Assembly: GCA_000827495.1 (NCBI GenBank) | Contig: KN817533.1 | Span: 499,751 to 563,750 of the forward strand | Length of the DNA stretch: 64,000 bases | Origin: Hypholoma sublateritium FD-334 SS-4 | Taxonomy: Eukaryota > Basidiomycota > Agaricomycetes > Agaricales > Strophariaceae | Direction of reading: 5' to 3' | Shown here: positions 54,389 to 64,000 of the stretch, piece after piece | How positions within the stretch are numbered: the stretch's first letter is position 1 | Layout: each line of letters opens with the position of its first letter | Program-made: the position numbers and the translations under genes | Notes under the pieces: model-generated | The model's input: the letters and a program-made list of their open reading frames with translations, nothing else | The model's database searches: none | Told to the model about the DNA's origin: nothing

Positions 54389-54394
54389 TATAAA
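54389..54394 (+). promoter_or_regulatory. TATA box of the second proline-rich secreted protein
   Basis: TATAAA in CACGTATAAAACC lies 63 bp before the ATG at 54457, at the same spacing as in the paralogous gene. Confidence 0.6.
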
Positions 54395-54456
54395 ACCACC
54401 CCCCAACGACGCGTATCCCCAGAGCCGGCCTCCACCACCCCACACCCCACCCAACC

Positions 54457-55476
54457 ATGCGCTGGACGCACCTCCTCCTCCTCTCCGCCCTCCATCACGC
54501 GCTGCTCGCAGCGGCGCTCCCCGCCCCCGCGCCGCAGGGCATATTCGACAACTTCAAGCGTCCGCGCCGGAATAGCGCCCCGCAGGTGTCGTATACATAT
54601 CAGGTCAACAACCACTACCACCTCGCGCCCGTCGCCCCGCCACCGCCGCCGCCGGTGGTGTTCGTGCCGCATCCCGCGCCGGTGCCGGTACCGTATTATG
54701 CGCCGGTGGTGCCGTATGCGGCGCCGGTCGCACCGCATCCTGCGGCAGTTGCGGCGCATATGCAGGCGCAGGCTCAGGCTCAAGCGGCCGAGGCCCACGC
54801 GCAGGCGCAGCGGGTGCAAGCTGTACACGCGGCGGCACGCGCTGCGCAGGACCACGCGCAGCAGGCATGGCAGCGCGACCAGGCGCGCATCTTCGCCGAG
54901 CAGCAGATGCTACGCGTGCATGCGCCGCAGGCACAGGCGCATTACCCCCCGGCGCGTTATAATTACCCCTCGCACCCCTCCGCCCCGGCGGCACCCGTGG
55001 CGCCCTACCCGCCGTTAAGACACAACCGCTTCGCTGCGACGGCGACGGGATACCCACCCGGCCCTGGACAGTTCTCGAGCGCCGCGCGCTCCAGCCCGCC
55101 GCGGCGCGCCACGACGCCCCCACCGTTCAACACCGCCCCATACCACGCCGAGACTCCCGCGAATCACATCCGCCCCGTGCGCCAGCCCACGCTGGCGATA
55201 ATGCCACCCCCGTCCCCCGAATCAGACCACCACTCGCACGCGCACTCGAGCACGCACCGCACCTCGCGCGCGGAGTCCCGCCGGCCGCCTAGTATCTTGT
55301 CGGATTTTTCGATTCCGCCGGCGGTGGGGCAGCGCCCGATTGCGAAGTACCGCCCCGCGCTCGAGCCGGAGCCGGAGTGGGATCATGAGGAGGGGCCGTC
55401 GTCGCGGCCGTCGCGAGGCGGGGAGCGGAGTAGGTCGCGCTCGAATAAGGGGAAGAAGCGCCGGTCTGGACTTTGA
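54457..55476 (+). CDS. Proline/alanine-rich secreted protein, paralogue 2
   Basis: Single exon, 339 residues, starting MRWTHLLLLSALHHALLAAA, a clear signal peptide nearly identical in pattern to the gene at 51773. The mature part has RPRRNSAPQ (the first paralogue has RPRRNSYVP), a Pro/Val-rich stretch, then an Ala/Gln-rich helical segment (AAHMQAQAQAQAAEAHAQAQ) absent from paralogue 1, Pro/Ser-rich tracts and a basic tail (GGERSRSRSNKGKKRR). Function is unknown; composition suggests an extracellular, wall or mucilage protein. The very basic C-terminus is unusual for a wall protein. The equal length of the two paralogues is coincidental, since their middles do not align. Confidence 0.7.
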   Translation: MRWTHLLLLSALHHALLAAALPAPAPQGIFDNFKRPRRNSAPQVSYTYQVNNHYHLAPVAPPPPPPVVFVPHPAPVPVPYYAPVVPYAAPVAPHPAAVAAHMQAQAQAQAAEAHAQAQRVQAVHAAARAAQDHAQQAWQRDQARIFAEQQMLRVHAPQAQAHYPPARYNYPSHPSAPAAPVAPYPPLRHNRFAATATGYPPGPGQFSSAARSSPPRRATTPPPFNTAPYHAETPANHIRPVRQPTLAIMPPPSPESDHHSHAHSSTHRTSRAESRRPPSILSDFSIPPAVGQRPIAKYRPALEPEPEWDHEEGPSSRPSRGGERSRSRSNKGKKRRSGL

Positions 55477-56284
55477 GTCACTGGTATTATATGTGCTAGG
55501 CGGTGCTTTCGTGATTCTACTGCTGAATTACAGACGTAACTATCTCCCAGCATGGTATTTTCGACGGGCGCTTATTAGTCGAATGGCTATTATCTAAATC
55601 ATCTTGGAATCTACCTTCGACACTTCTGATTGGCACTTATTTCGTATTTACCATCTTTTTCACTTAAACGGAGTATATGTAAACAAGAGCGCTATTCCAT
55701 ATGCTCCTTACAAGCACACCGCAGACCGCGGCGTACGCAGACGCCTTGAGGCGTGCGTTTATGCGTGCGCCGCCCCGGGCCGGTCTACCTGCGGCCAAAT
55801 AAACCCCATCAACGACGCCACCACCGACCCATTGCATGATCATTGCCGACCCCCTACTTCAACCCCGTGTTTGCCTCGCGTCTATCCAACGTCCATCGGC
55901 CGTTTCCGAGCCTCAAAAGCGTTCGCCGTATTGAATTCAGTTGGCTCTGGTTCGCGAAGGGTACGCGAATGACACTCCAATTGGCAACTGTCGACGCTCA
56001 ACACTTATTTCAGATGGTTCAACTTGAACGTTTCTGAACTTTACGTCGCCTAATTGAGGTCGTGAGATGACTCAGTGAGTAATCGTCGACTGCACGTCAA
56101 TCAATAGACGTAGGCTTACCATGAATACACGCAGGCATGGGTGCACGAGCTGCAATAGCATGTACGATCTAATGCAATGAACCAATCGTAGTTTTTCTTG
56201 TTATATATGGACATTCGTATCTGCGAGTAAGTCGAGTTACATTTCATACTTCTTTCATTGCGAGTCTGGAGTGTTCTCATGACC
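55477..56284. other. Spacer between convergent genes
   Basis: No gene or repeat is seen; it lies between the stop of the secreted-protein gene and the stop of the minus-strand JAMM-like gene. Confidence 0.5.
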
Positions 56285-57173
56285 CTAGTTTTCAACCAGC
56301 TTATCGCCGTATTCCACACCCTCAGAGGACCACTCGACCTCGATGACATCTCCAGCCGGGCCCAAGTCGTCGCTCCCTGCCGCCTCACCCTCATCCTCCG
56401 CGACCGCTCCCCGCGCCCCCGGTATGCCTTCTGGCCATTGCAAACCAGGAACAACCGTCGGCGGCCCAGGCGGATTCTGTACCACAAGCCTGAAATTCAA
56501 CGGCCCCTGCGGCACCGACGCCGGATACCCTTTGGGATTCAGCAGGCTCTCGCGCCTTTCTGGACCATACGCATAAACGCCACTTCTGGAGACGACGATT
56601 CCCGGCACGCCGCGGAAGTACGCGTTCTCCATGTCGGAGCGCGAGGGCTCGGGGCTTCCGTTCACGGGTGCCACTGCTGCGAGCGGGTGGGTGTGGAAGT
56701 TCGCCACTGGTATGTAATTGGTTAGTTGTGTTATCTAAACAATAAACTTTGATATATTAGACGCGCACCTAGAATGACATTGTTCTGGTTGATGCCTGGA
56801 CTATTCAGGTCGATCGAGGCATTCGGGCCCGCCGTTCTTTGATTCATCGTTGCCCCTTTCGGCGCTCTAGTTATGAACGCCCTAGTCAACGGGGACGGCA
56901 CTGGGAGGTCTAGCGGTATTCAATAGTGTGATACCGACAGGGAAACAGAAGGTGAGATGATGCAATGACATAAAATTACACCGCGTTAATGACCGACTAT
57001 CAAGCAGCAGGAAAATAAGACCTACCAATGTAGATGTACCCGCCTTGCTCGCAGCAATGGAACGGATCTATGAAAGAGTCCTTCCATGCCGTTTGAAACG
57101 TGCCATCGGTGGCTCGTGTTAGGCTCTTCACCGCCGCTATCAGCTCTGCGACCGAAGGACACTCTCGTGACAT
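56285..57173 (-). CDS. JAMM/MPN-like protein (possible DUF4329 family)
   Basis: Three minus-strand exons in phase (57173-57026, 56909-56769, 56706-56285) give 236 residues starting MSRECPSVAELIAAVKSLTR. A glutamate precedes GGYIYID (about 41-47), then FITRAPKGATMNQRTAG and IDLNSPGINQNNVILVANFH. The key motif is HTHP (101-104) followed after 13 residues by S-R-S-D (118-121), matching the H-x-H...S-x2-D zinc-ligand pattern of JAMM/MPN metalloproteases, then RGVPGIVVSRSGVYAYGP. The last 70 residues are acidic and disordered. JAMM enzymes cleave isopeptide or related bonds; whether this one is active, and on what, is unknown. No signal peptide is seen. Introns of 116 and 62 bp fit. A longer N-terminus upstream of the chosen ATG is possible. 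Confidence 0.75.
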
Positions 57174-59507
57174 TGCTATAGGAGAATGTAGATGTACGGG
57201 AGGAGGTACTTGTACGGAAGGATGTACTGGTACTGCGAGGTGCACCAAAGAAAGGAATACGTGCGCAGTACTTATACCGCGCCATACCATCTACACAGGG
57301 CAGGTGCCTTATGAGAACCAACCTGAACGCGTCGATCAGAACTTCGACATGGAACACTTTTTATGCAACAGGCTGCACGAGGCCACACGGATGCAGCAAT
57401 ATCGTTTATCCCTGCTATCCTTTCGAGCGCACTACTCCTGTTTTTGTGACGCTTCCATTCCCCCTGTGCAAGTAGAGGTCTTCTATGAGGTTCTCCTCGT
57501 TCTTTGACCAAGGGGTATCATCCTGTGAGCCATTAATTGACGTCACCCGCAGGCTTCCAGGTCATTTGTATGAAGCATTGCTGCATAACCTATGACCAGA
57601 ATCTGACCGGCTGTAGTTGAACCTCGGCCGTATTGGCACCACATAATGGTGTTAGTAAGGAACTAGCGTACCTTTCGCTTCGCAATTGACCTCATAGGAA
57701 GATCATCAAGAGTTGTAAAGTGACTAATAAGCCGTAGTCATTTTCATACAGAATATCTCAGTCAAACTTATGATACTAATCGTGGGGTATAGTATTTGAC
57801 TGTGATGTAGGCATGAAAATCACAGGAGTGGTAGTACGAGTCTACGACAGTCGTACTATGAGATGAACACCTCGAGTAATGCGATTTATTCCTTACACGC
57901 GGAACCGCAGGTGCTTTCCATGATCATCGCGAGAGTATGGAGAAACCGGGGAGCAAAGCTTGCACGTGATACTAGTAGTAAGTATGTGGTCTCTTCTCCC
58001 GCCACAAATACGTAGCCATCATTTGCTGCACTTCGAGTTTTTGACATCTGGAATCTTCGTGGACGTCACGGCATTCTACACCACGCACGGAATGTCGGCC
58101 ACTGTGGAAAAGACCGACAGAAGCCTCTCATCTGATACCCATCCACCAAAACGTACATCAACGGCTCGTTCGAAATTACACATGACACGACGGCGTTCCT
58201 GCGTTGTGCACATAAAGTTCATTTTCTATTTGAACATGCCGAAGCACAACCCCGGTGCAATTTGGAATGGGACTGGGAAAATTTAACAAATGGTGCAAAA
58301 GGACAGATAGGCCTTTCCTGACGAAGGGCTCAATTTTTGGGGAGACTTCTTTGTGTCTTTGTCCATGAGCTGCATGACGACAGCGTGTCAATGGGGTGAG
58401 GAGAGCCAGGAGCGGAACCTCGTCTCTTCGCTGAACGGAGGGCGAGGGATAGACGTCTAAACAACGGTGAAGGCGCTTCAAGAATATCATGAAGTGGTGT
58501 TCTACTTTATGCAAGCTTTAAATATATAAGTATTGCACTCGCATCCGCCGCGATGCAAAATGAAACATATCAACACTACGAATCTACGTGAGTGTTCCTC
58601 GTTCTTAACAGTCGCTGCGATAGATATAATTCCATACACGGTCGCACCCCAACAGTCAGTGTTTGGATCAACTGCGTAGTCCCCCCGCCAAGTTCTTTGA
58701 TGAGGTACTACGATTTCTTTTCTGCCATTCCTACACCGCGCCGGTGCTTGCCATCGTCACGGATTTACGTATGGATGAATCAAAGTACAGTTGCGCATTC
58801 CGTCCAGTGCCATAGTTTCTTGCTCCCCCACTCCGCTTTCGCCTTTGTGCTAGTGAGCGACTTCATCCGCTCTTTCTCCTTATTTCTTTCGAACAGACCT
58901 CAAACAGGTCCGGTGATCTGCACCGTGGAAATAAGTACCCGGGATGTAGACCAGAGCCTAGACCTTCTAAAATTATCTCACGTCGCTCCGCGCTATTCTG
59001 AAATTCGGGCTTCGACGGAACTCAATTAAAAGGAAAATAAATGCATTTGTTGTTCTACGCGTCCTAGAGCCCACTTTAAATTTTGTGCATCACAATTTCT
59101 GTGTATATAAAAGGGTTGTATGCAAGTTCCCGTCTGGAGACAAAGTAGTAGCTGATTGTCGAGCTGCCACGCCCCAGCCACGCCACACACGCCTTGGCAG
59201 GCCGCAGCAATGTCGCTTGCAACAGATTGACCTTCATAAGTCAGATAACGGGTGGACGAGCCGACAGAGGGAGCTATTTGTATTAAATGCACCGGAGAGA
59301 TATGTTGCTGTGTAATCCGCAGCTTCTCTGCTTGTTTGTTTCGGCCACAAGCAGAAGAGACTCACACCGGGCATTGGACGCCTTGAAATCTATTAATCAC
59401 CGACATTAGATTATCTATAAAAATAAAAACCTTCCCCTACGCCGCGATAACACATCTAAGAGAGGCAGGCGCTGTAGTATTTATTCACCATGAGAAATCT
59501 TCCTTGA
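57174..59507. other. 2.3 kb without a recognised gene
   Basis: It presumably contains the promoters of the divergent JAMM-like (minus) and membrane-protein (plus) genes. The longest open frames (57100-57507, 58592-59029, plus) have no recognisable motifs or convincing composition. Confidence 0.5.
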
Positions 59508-59513
59508 TATAAA
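59508..59513 (+). promoter_or_regulatory. TATA box of the membrane-protein gene
   Basis: TATAAA in TTGATATAAAGGCGAGG lies 50 bp upstream of the ATG at 59564. Confidence 0.6.
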
Positions 59514-59563
59514 GGCGAGGCACGAAAAAGATCTCTCATGAATACGTAGCTGTGTCCCTCATC

Positions 59564-60880
59564 ATGGCTGCTGACCCTCAAGTTTTGCTGATTGTGGACG
59601 ATACCAATACTCAGTACCTACAATTCTCTCCCGATTCTTCTGTGTCATCCACCGGCCCTGTACCCTCTTTTGTTTTCTACGGCAGTACTGCTCATATGAC
59701 CGGACCTGGGACCGATGCTCCGAACGCGACGTTTGTGACGATATTATTCGACGGTAAGTGCGGTCTTCTTGAGCACACATCTCCATAAAAATGGTGAATC
59801 ATATTCTGAAAGGTACTTCGGTTTCATTGTTCGGAAATACCACACAACAGCCGGAGGAATTCACTGTTTCTATTGACGGGAGCGAGACATTTCCGTACGA
59901 ATATCTTGGGCCTGCAGGCTACGGGCCATTTTTTGACATGGTACCTCTCGCGGATGGGCACCATAATATCACCCTATCAAATGTCGTTGGGACGTCCATA
60001 GATTTTGCCGTGATTACGGTTAACATGTCCACGAGCCTCGTTTCACAGCAGCCAGTCATTGTCGACGACAGCGAGCCCGACTCCGAGACAATAACTTACA
60101 CAGGGACGGGTTGGATTACCTCAGGAACCACCGCGAGCTTCTTCCAAATCCTCGACTCTCTGCCCAGTACCAGCGCCATTCCATATATGGAATCTACACA
60201 CCAGACAAATGGGGTCGGTGACACATTGAACTTCACGTTCACGGGAAATCGTACGATATCTTCTTCGTTTATCTCATTTATTCTCCGAATCTAATAAATA
60301 TGTGTCCCAACTAGAGCTCGCTGTCTACGGAATAATGGACCTCACAGTGCCTTCTAGCCTAGATCTCCGCTTCACCGTAGATGGAAGTTCTCAAGAAGAT
60401 AAGAGCTACGTGGTCATGGAGAGCGACGTGCTCGAGTTCCAAGGTCTCAAGCGACCGAATTTTCCGTGGTATCAGACACCAAGCAATCTCCCAGCCGGGC
60501 AACACATGTTGGGCGTCGAGGTTCTAGATTGCCAGAATCTCACGTTTGTGGTCGATTACTTCACATTCATGCCGTCAAGTCTGTCCGTTGGTCCAGCTGC
60601 GGGTCCGGGGTCGTTGTCGCGTAAAGGAGCCATCGCAGGAGGTGTTGTCGGCGGTGTTGTTTTTGTGATCTTAGTGGGCCTTTTATTTGACTGCATCCGA
60701 CGTAGAAAACGGCAACTAAGGACCAGATTCCGTGAGTAGTTTATTTCTAGCCCACTGATCCTGAGATATTCACCTTGAATGTCGCCAGCGTACCCTTTCC
60801 AAGGTGGAATACAATCTGGGATCGAAATACCTCTCGATCCAATGCACCGTGAACCCATCGCAAACGCAAATGCAGCGTAA
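59564..60880 (+). CDS. Type I single-pass membrane protein with two related extracellular domains
   Basis: Four exons in phase (59564-59753, 59813-60250, 60315-60731, 60789-60880) give 378 residues. Two halves share a pattern: LIVDDTNTQYLQFSP (residues 8-22) with a following FDGTSVSLFGN, and VIVDDSEPDSETITYTGTGW with FTGNQLAVYGIMD. This is the repeated IVDD...Y.G.W...V.G arrangement of a common mushroom family of unknown function. Many N-x-S/T sites fit an extracellular location. One helix (GAIAGGVVGGVVFVILVGLL, from about 314) is followed by CIRRRKRQLR, a stop-transfer signal, and a short Pro-rich cytosolic tail added by the last exon. No N-terminal signal peptide is visible, so the helix may itself target the protein. 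The stop at 60739 is bypassed by a good GTGAGT donor, so the last exon was included. Confidence 0.8.
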
Positions 60881-61354
60881 TGATAAGCACCAATGTACCT
60901 GTATCAAAATCAGTGTATGTTTAACTTCGAGCGAATAATAAAACATAGTTGATTTTGAACAGTCGTACTTGCAAAGATCGGCTCTAGAAGGAATAGGTGA
61001 CGACACCATTCGTTTCCACACTCCGCCGACATGTTCAAACCGCCCCAAATAGACGTCAGGCCAGACTCGTATCCCACGCTTTGCCAGTGATGAATCGATG
61101 ATGCCTTCTGTGTCTCAGGAGTGGGTCTGTCCTAGAAGTGCTTTCCATACCAATATACGATTGCAAACATAGTAGGATAGCCCCGTTCATGTAATACATG
61201 TACTGATGAAAATGAACCGGTTTAAATTTAAATTACAGCGTATAAACATTTGTTGAAATCGATGTTTGAGTTCGGAAGGAGTTATTAAATTATATATCTA
61301 ATCTATGGTGCTACGTGTATATATACTGCTTTAAATTTATGGGAGAATATCAAC
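60881..61354. other. Spacer between convergent genes
   Basis: AT-rich, with no gene seen. Confidence 0.5.
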
Positions 61355-62057
61355 CTAAACACGTGTTGAAGTATCAATATACAGCATCGCCTGCCAGGTG
61401 TCTTCATACGTATTTTTGATGCCTCCGAGCAAGACTTGGTCGCTCCGGATTCCATCACCACCAATTTTGTACGCCGGCTGTGTTGAACAAATTCTAGAAG
61501 CGTCCTGGAATTTGTTGAAATAATTTGAGCTCAATCGTTTCAATTAATGAATAGATCTGACCTTCATGAACAGCTCGATCTGATTTCCGATAATTTGGGC
61601 AAGCATTGCGCGTGTTGTGATTCTCGAGTCAACTCTGAAAGAGATTGGCTTTTGAGTGGTTTGTGTACAATGAACGTCGTATCCCGGCCACTGAACGGGG
61701 TTGTTATAACGAGAGAAATGTAATGGAAAGATTGATGCACACCATGATACGAAATTCGATCATCACTTGGTCCGGCTGCTGTGGGAAGACCAGATCCCAC
61801 CCACCGAACATGGCGTGAGCCAGGTTGTTGTGGTTTGCGTGAAGGGCTGGGAGAGACATCCTTTAAGCAACTTTCCACTCCTCAAAGAGAATTGGCTCCA
61901 TGCTCGCGGCCAAAGGCTTCCGTCCGATTGGGGAGTAAACAATCTGCGGAAGGGCATAGTACGACCTTTTGGTGGGCGTAAGAGCGCCCGACAGTGTACT
62001 GTAGCCAGTAAGCTGGTCATCGGCGAGCTGAAGGTGGGTGGTGTAGTTGTCAGACAT
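61355..62057 (-). pseudogene. Three-exon gene of unknown family broken by one in-frame stop
   Basis: Minus-strand exons 62057-61741, 61634-61562 and 61504-61355 join in phase through two GT..AG introns to 180 codons, starting MSDNYTTHLQLADDQLTGYS and ending YEDTWQAMLYIDTSTRV. The only defect is TAA at codon 65 (61863-61865), after EPILFEEWKVA and before RMSLPALHANHNN. The frame is protein-like on both sides (MFGGWDLVFPQQPDQVMIEF; KIGGDGIRSDQVLLGGIKNT). The ATG follows TATTACAG, so further exons may lie upstream; the frame is open back to about 62198. I do not recognise the family. Either the gene is recently inactivated, or a sequencing error or an unidentified splice event explains the stop. 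Confidence 0.55.
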
Positions 62058-64000
62058 CTGTAATAGCAATGCAAATATAGCAAAGTATTTTACAGGATGG
62101 GGAGGGCTGTTGAATGTCGAAGCCGATAGAGGCAGGTCCGTCTTTATACACTTCACCTGGTGTGGCTCAAACGCTTGTAAGCACCACAGGCTCTTCAAAT
62201 TTAAGCGGTAGTAGACATTTGTCTCCTTTCCTGATTACTCACCATGTAATATTATCGGCCAACGCAGTAAGCAATGATGAGCGCATGTGGACACGCTTAA
62301 ATTCCAAAAAGGGTATCATTGACCATAACAGGAATGGTAGACGCCCGGGACCGTTTTAGCAACGCTGCGCAGCGTCCTCGTCTTCATGACCCGCTAAAGT
62401 GCTGTATATTTCCGTTGAGCAGGAGACGGTCATACGGGAAGTGTAAAATTTCTTGTAAAGGCTTTTGTTAGAGGCTATAGGACCACAACGGTAGTGTCAC
62501 GTCAGCGCTCAGCGCTCGGCATTGGCCAGAAAGTTCTTGAGCACGGATACAGAATCAAGCGTAGCCATTGTGGTGACCCCATTGAGCAGGTCATCATATT
62601 AGAGTCGTCATAATAGAGCTCTCCCGACAATAGCCTGGGCGCGTACGCCGTGCACTGGCCCGCGGGCACACGCATCGGCTTGGCGATGACCTTGCGTGTC
62701 GATGAGACTGGCTCATTTGTCTCGCAGGCACTCGAAAACCAAGTCTTGACACTCTGTACTGCTATAATCGAGGGCCAATAGTGTCATGATCATACTATTT
62801 CCAAGCGTAGGTAAGTTTACAGTCACAATTCTCGACTATATCTCAGTTTACTTCTTTGATTTTCCAGTGGTACTTGAGGCATGTGGCGAATGCAAGGCCA
62901 TGGAGTGGAGCCTACTGAGCACGGATCTGTCGGACTCGTAGTCGAGGGATGCGCGAGTTCTCCAGGGCCAGCTAGTATGATCAGTCTTTCTCGCAGTAGT
63001 AATATCCCTTTCCGTTGTATCACGAATTTCAGCGGCGCTCCTACAACGCGAGTGAATAATCGTCTCAACCGCGGCGTTTGTAGGTATCCCCGAAAGTTAA
63101 AACGGCGCCTACAAGCTACCTGGAGAGCCCCACGAGCACAAATTACTCAGCTGGCGGAATATCCTATGCGAACTCGGCGGCAGTGCGAGGTACGAATCGC
63201 GGGACTCCCTCGACAAATGATATACTATCCATCGATTTGCACTGGCCAGAGGGAAGTCCAGCATCGCCGAATCGCGCGGTGTTCAGAAAAATGGCTTGCA
63301 TTAGCCAAATCTCTCGCTGCGCTCGTAGTAGATGGTCAATCTAAATTCGGCCAGCTCTAGTTCATCTGAGAGTGGTGAAGACGAGCCGGGTGAATGTGAG
63401 TAGAATCTCATATCGCAGAGCCAAGGAGTGGCGGACGCCATCGTGGGAGGGAACGAAGAGGTCGACTTGGTGCGAGGAAGAGAGGAGGTAGCTGAAACAA
63501 TGTTGGTCGCCTTGTTGGAGTAGCGCCTGCCTAGAGTTGACGGCGTTAGGAAATCTGATTCAACTGAATAAGATGAATAGATGACCTTGCGTACCTACAG
63601 ATCCACCGATGTCTGGCCGTAATGATCGTCGAGTCAAGAACACGAATATAGTGGTACAAATTGTTACAATTGATTCGCGTGCACTTGGATTGTAACGTAT
63701 TTGACTCGAACGGAATATCCGAGAGAAATCGCGCAAAAGCGGATCACAGGCGCAGCCGAAGTACAGGACGGATAAGCGCGACATCCTCGTTCATCGAGAC
63801 GTCATCGTCATGCAACGACCTACAGCAGAAAGTGAGCCATACTCCAGATTACATAAGATAACCTCACTCACCATCGAAACAGGCGGGGAGAGTGCATCAT
63901 CCGCCCACTTGTCCACCCGCGCGGCACGAGACGCTTGTTCTTCTGACGCTTGCCCGAGTCACGGCCGACGCACTGCTCATATGCATTGAAGCGTTGTGTA
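62058..64000. other. Right end of the window: fragments only
   Basis: A plus-strand frame at about 62618-62781 is protein-like (LGAYAVHWPAGTRIGLAMTL, then FVSQALENQVLTL), resembling part of a secreted-protein exon, but no flanking exons were found. The segment 63010-63185 copies the decarboxylase upstream region. At about 63330-63490 an ATG frame rich in Ser/Glu (SSSSSESGEDEPGE) could splice to EWRTPSWEGT, giving a tiny protein; this is weak. Nothing clear was found between 63500 and 64000. Confidence 0.35.
63010..63185 (+). repeat. Diverged copy of the decarboxylase upstream segment
   Basis: Matches 42175-42300 in the same orientation (ATCACGAATTTCAGCGGCGC, ACAACGCGAGTGAATAATCG, GGCGTTTGTAGGTATCCCCG, then AATATCCTATGCGAACTC after an extra stretch of about 60 bases). 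No decarboxylase coding sequence follows it. Confidence 0.65.

Noticed and set aside
60251..60314. Ending the membrane-protein gene at the TAA near 60296 or at 60739
   Set aside because: GT..AG introns at 60251-60314 and 60732-60788 restore phase and give the family-like FTGNQLAVYG junction and a Pro-rich tail.
1..64000. tRNA, rRNA, CRISPR array or LTR retrotransposon
   Set aside because: No cloverleaf-like gene, rRNA core, regular spacer array, or paired direct LTRs with gag/pol motifs were seen by eye; a tRNA scan was not possible.

Overview
The window looks like genomic DNA of a filamentous basidiomycete, most likely an Agaricomycete. The intron-bearing genes have short GT-AG introns (mostly 45-65 bp). 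The recognisable families are typical of mushrooms: a DUF6534 membrane protein, a DUF6589 protein, an F-box protein with a divergent C-terminus, a C2-C2-EF-hand phosphatidylserine decarboxylase, and a type I membrane protein with tandem 'IVDD' domains. A few scattered n bases are present. No tRNA, rRNA or CRISPR array was seen.

About 1-35.8 kb is an accessory block: CG-rich, very gene-poor, and built from old diverged duplications (8.8-10.9 kb with 24.1-26.0 kb; 13.4 with 16.7 kb; 27.9-30.7 kb with 31.0-34.2 kb). Two intact-looking mobile elements sit in it. The first (2924-8279) has perfect 193-bp terminal inverted repeats (TIRs) and a 9-bp target duplication. It holds only two genes, which converge: a RecQ-like DEAH helicase and an 882-residue DUF6589 protein. 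Both read inward from the TIRs. The second (18661-21123) is non-autonomous, with perfect 493-bp TIRs full of CCCCG motifs and an 8-bp target duplication. One 277-residue orphan gene with a C2HC zinc-finger-like tail lies between them. Remnants of other coding sequence occur at the left edge, near 30.4 kb and near 34-35 kb.

About 35.8-64 kb is ordinary gene territory: the last exons of an Adp1-like ABCG transporter, an F-box protein, a DUF6534 seven-helix-type protein, a phosphatidylserine decarboxylase (PSD2 type, 10 exons), an 8-exon orphan gene, two paralogous proline-rich secreted proteins either side of a tandem repeat array, a JAMM/MPN-like protein, a type I membrane protein and a gene with one in-frame stop. 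Small inverted-repeat elements lie between genes (38.7-40.1 kb, nested, with an empty site preserved nearby; and 47.2-47.5 kb).

Apart from the two-gene transposon, the genes do not form an obvious pathway or cluster. Exon structures were derived by hand from splice signals and preserved reading frame; most functions rest on motif recognition only.
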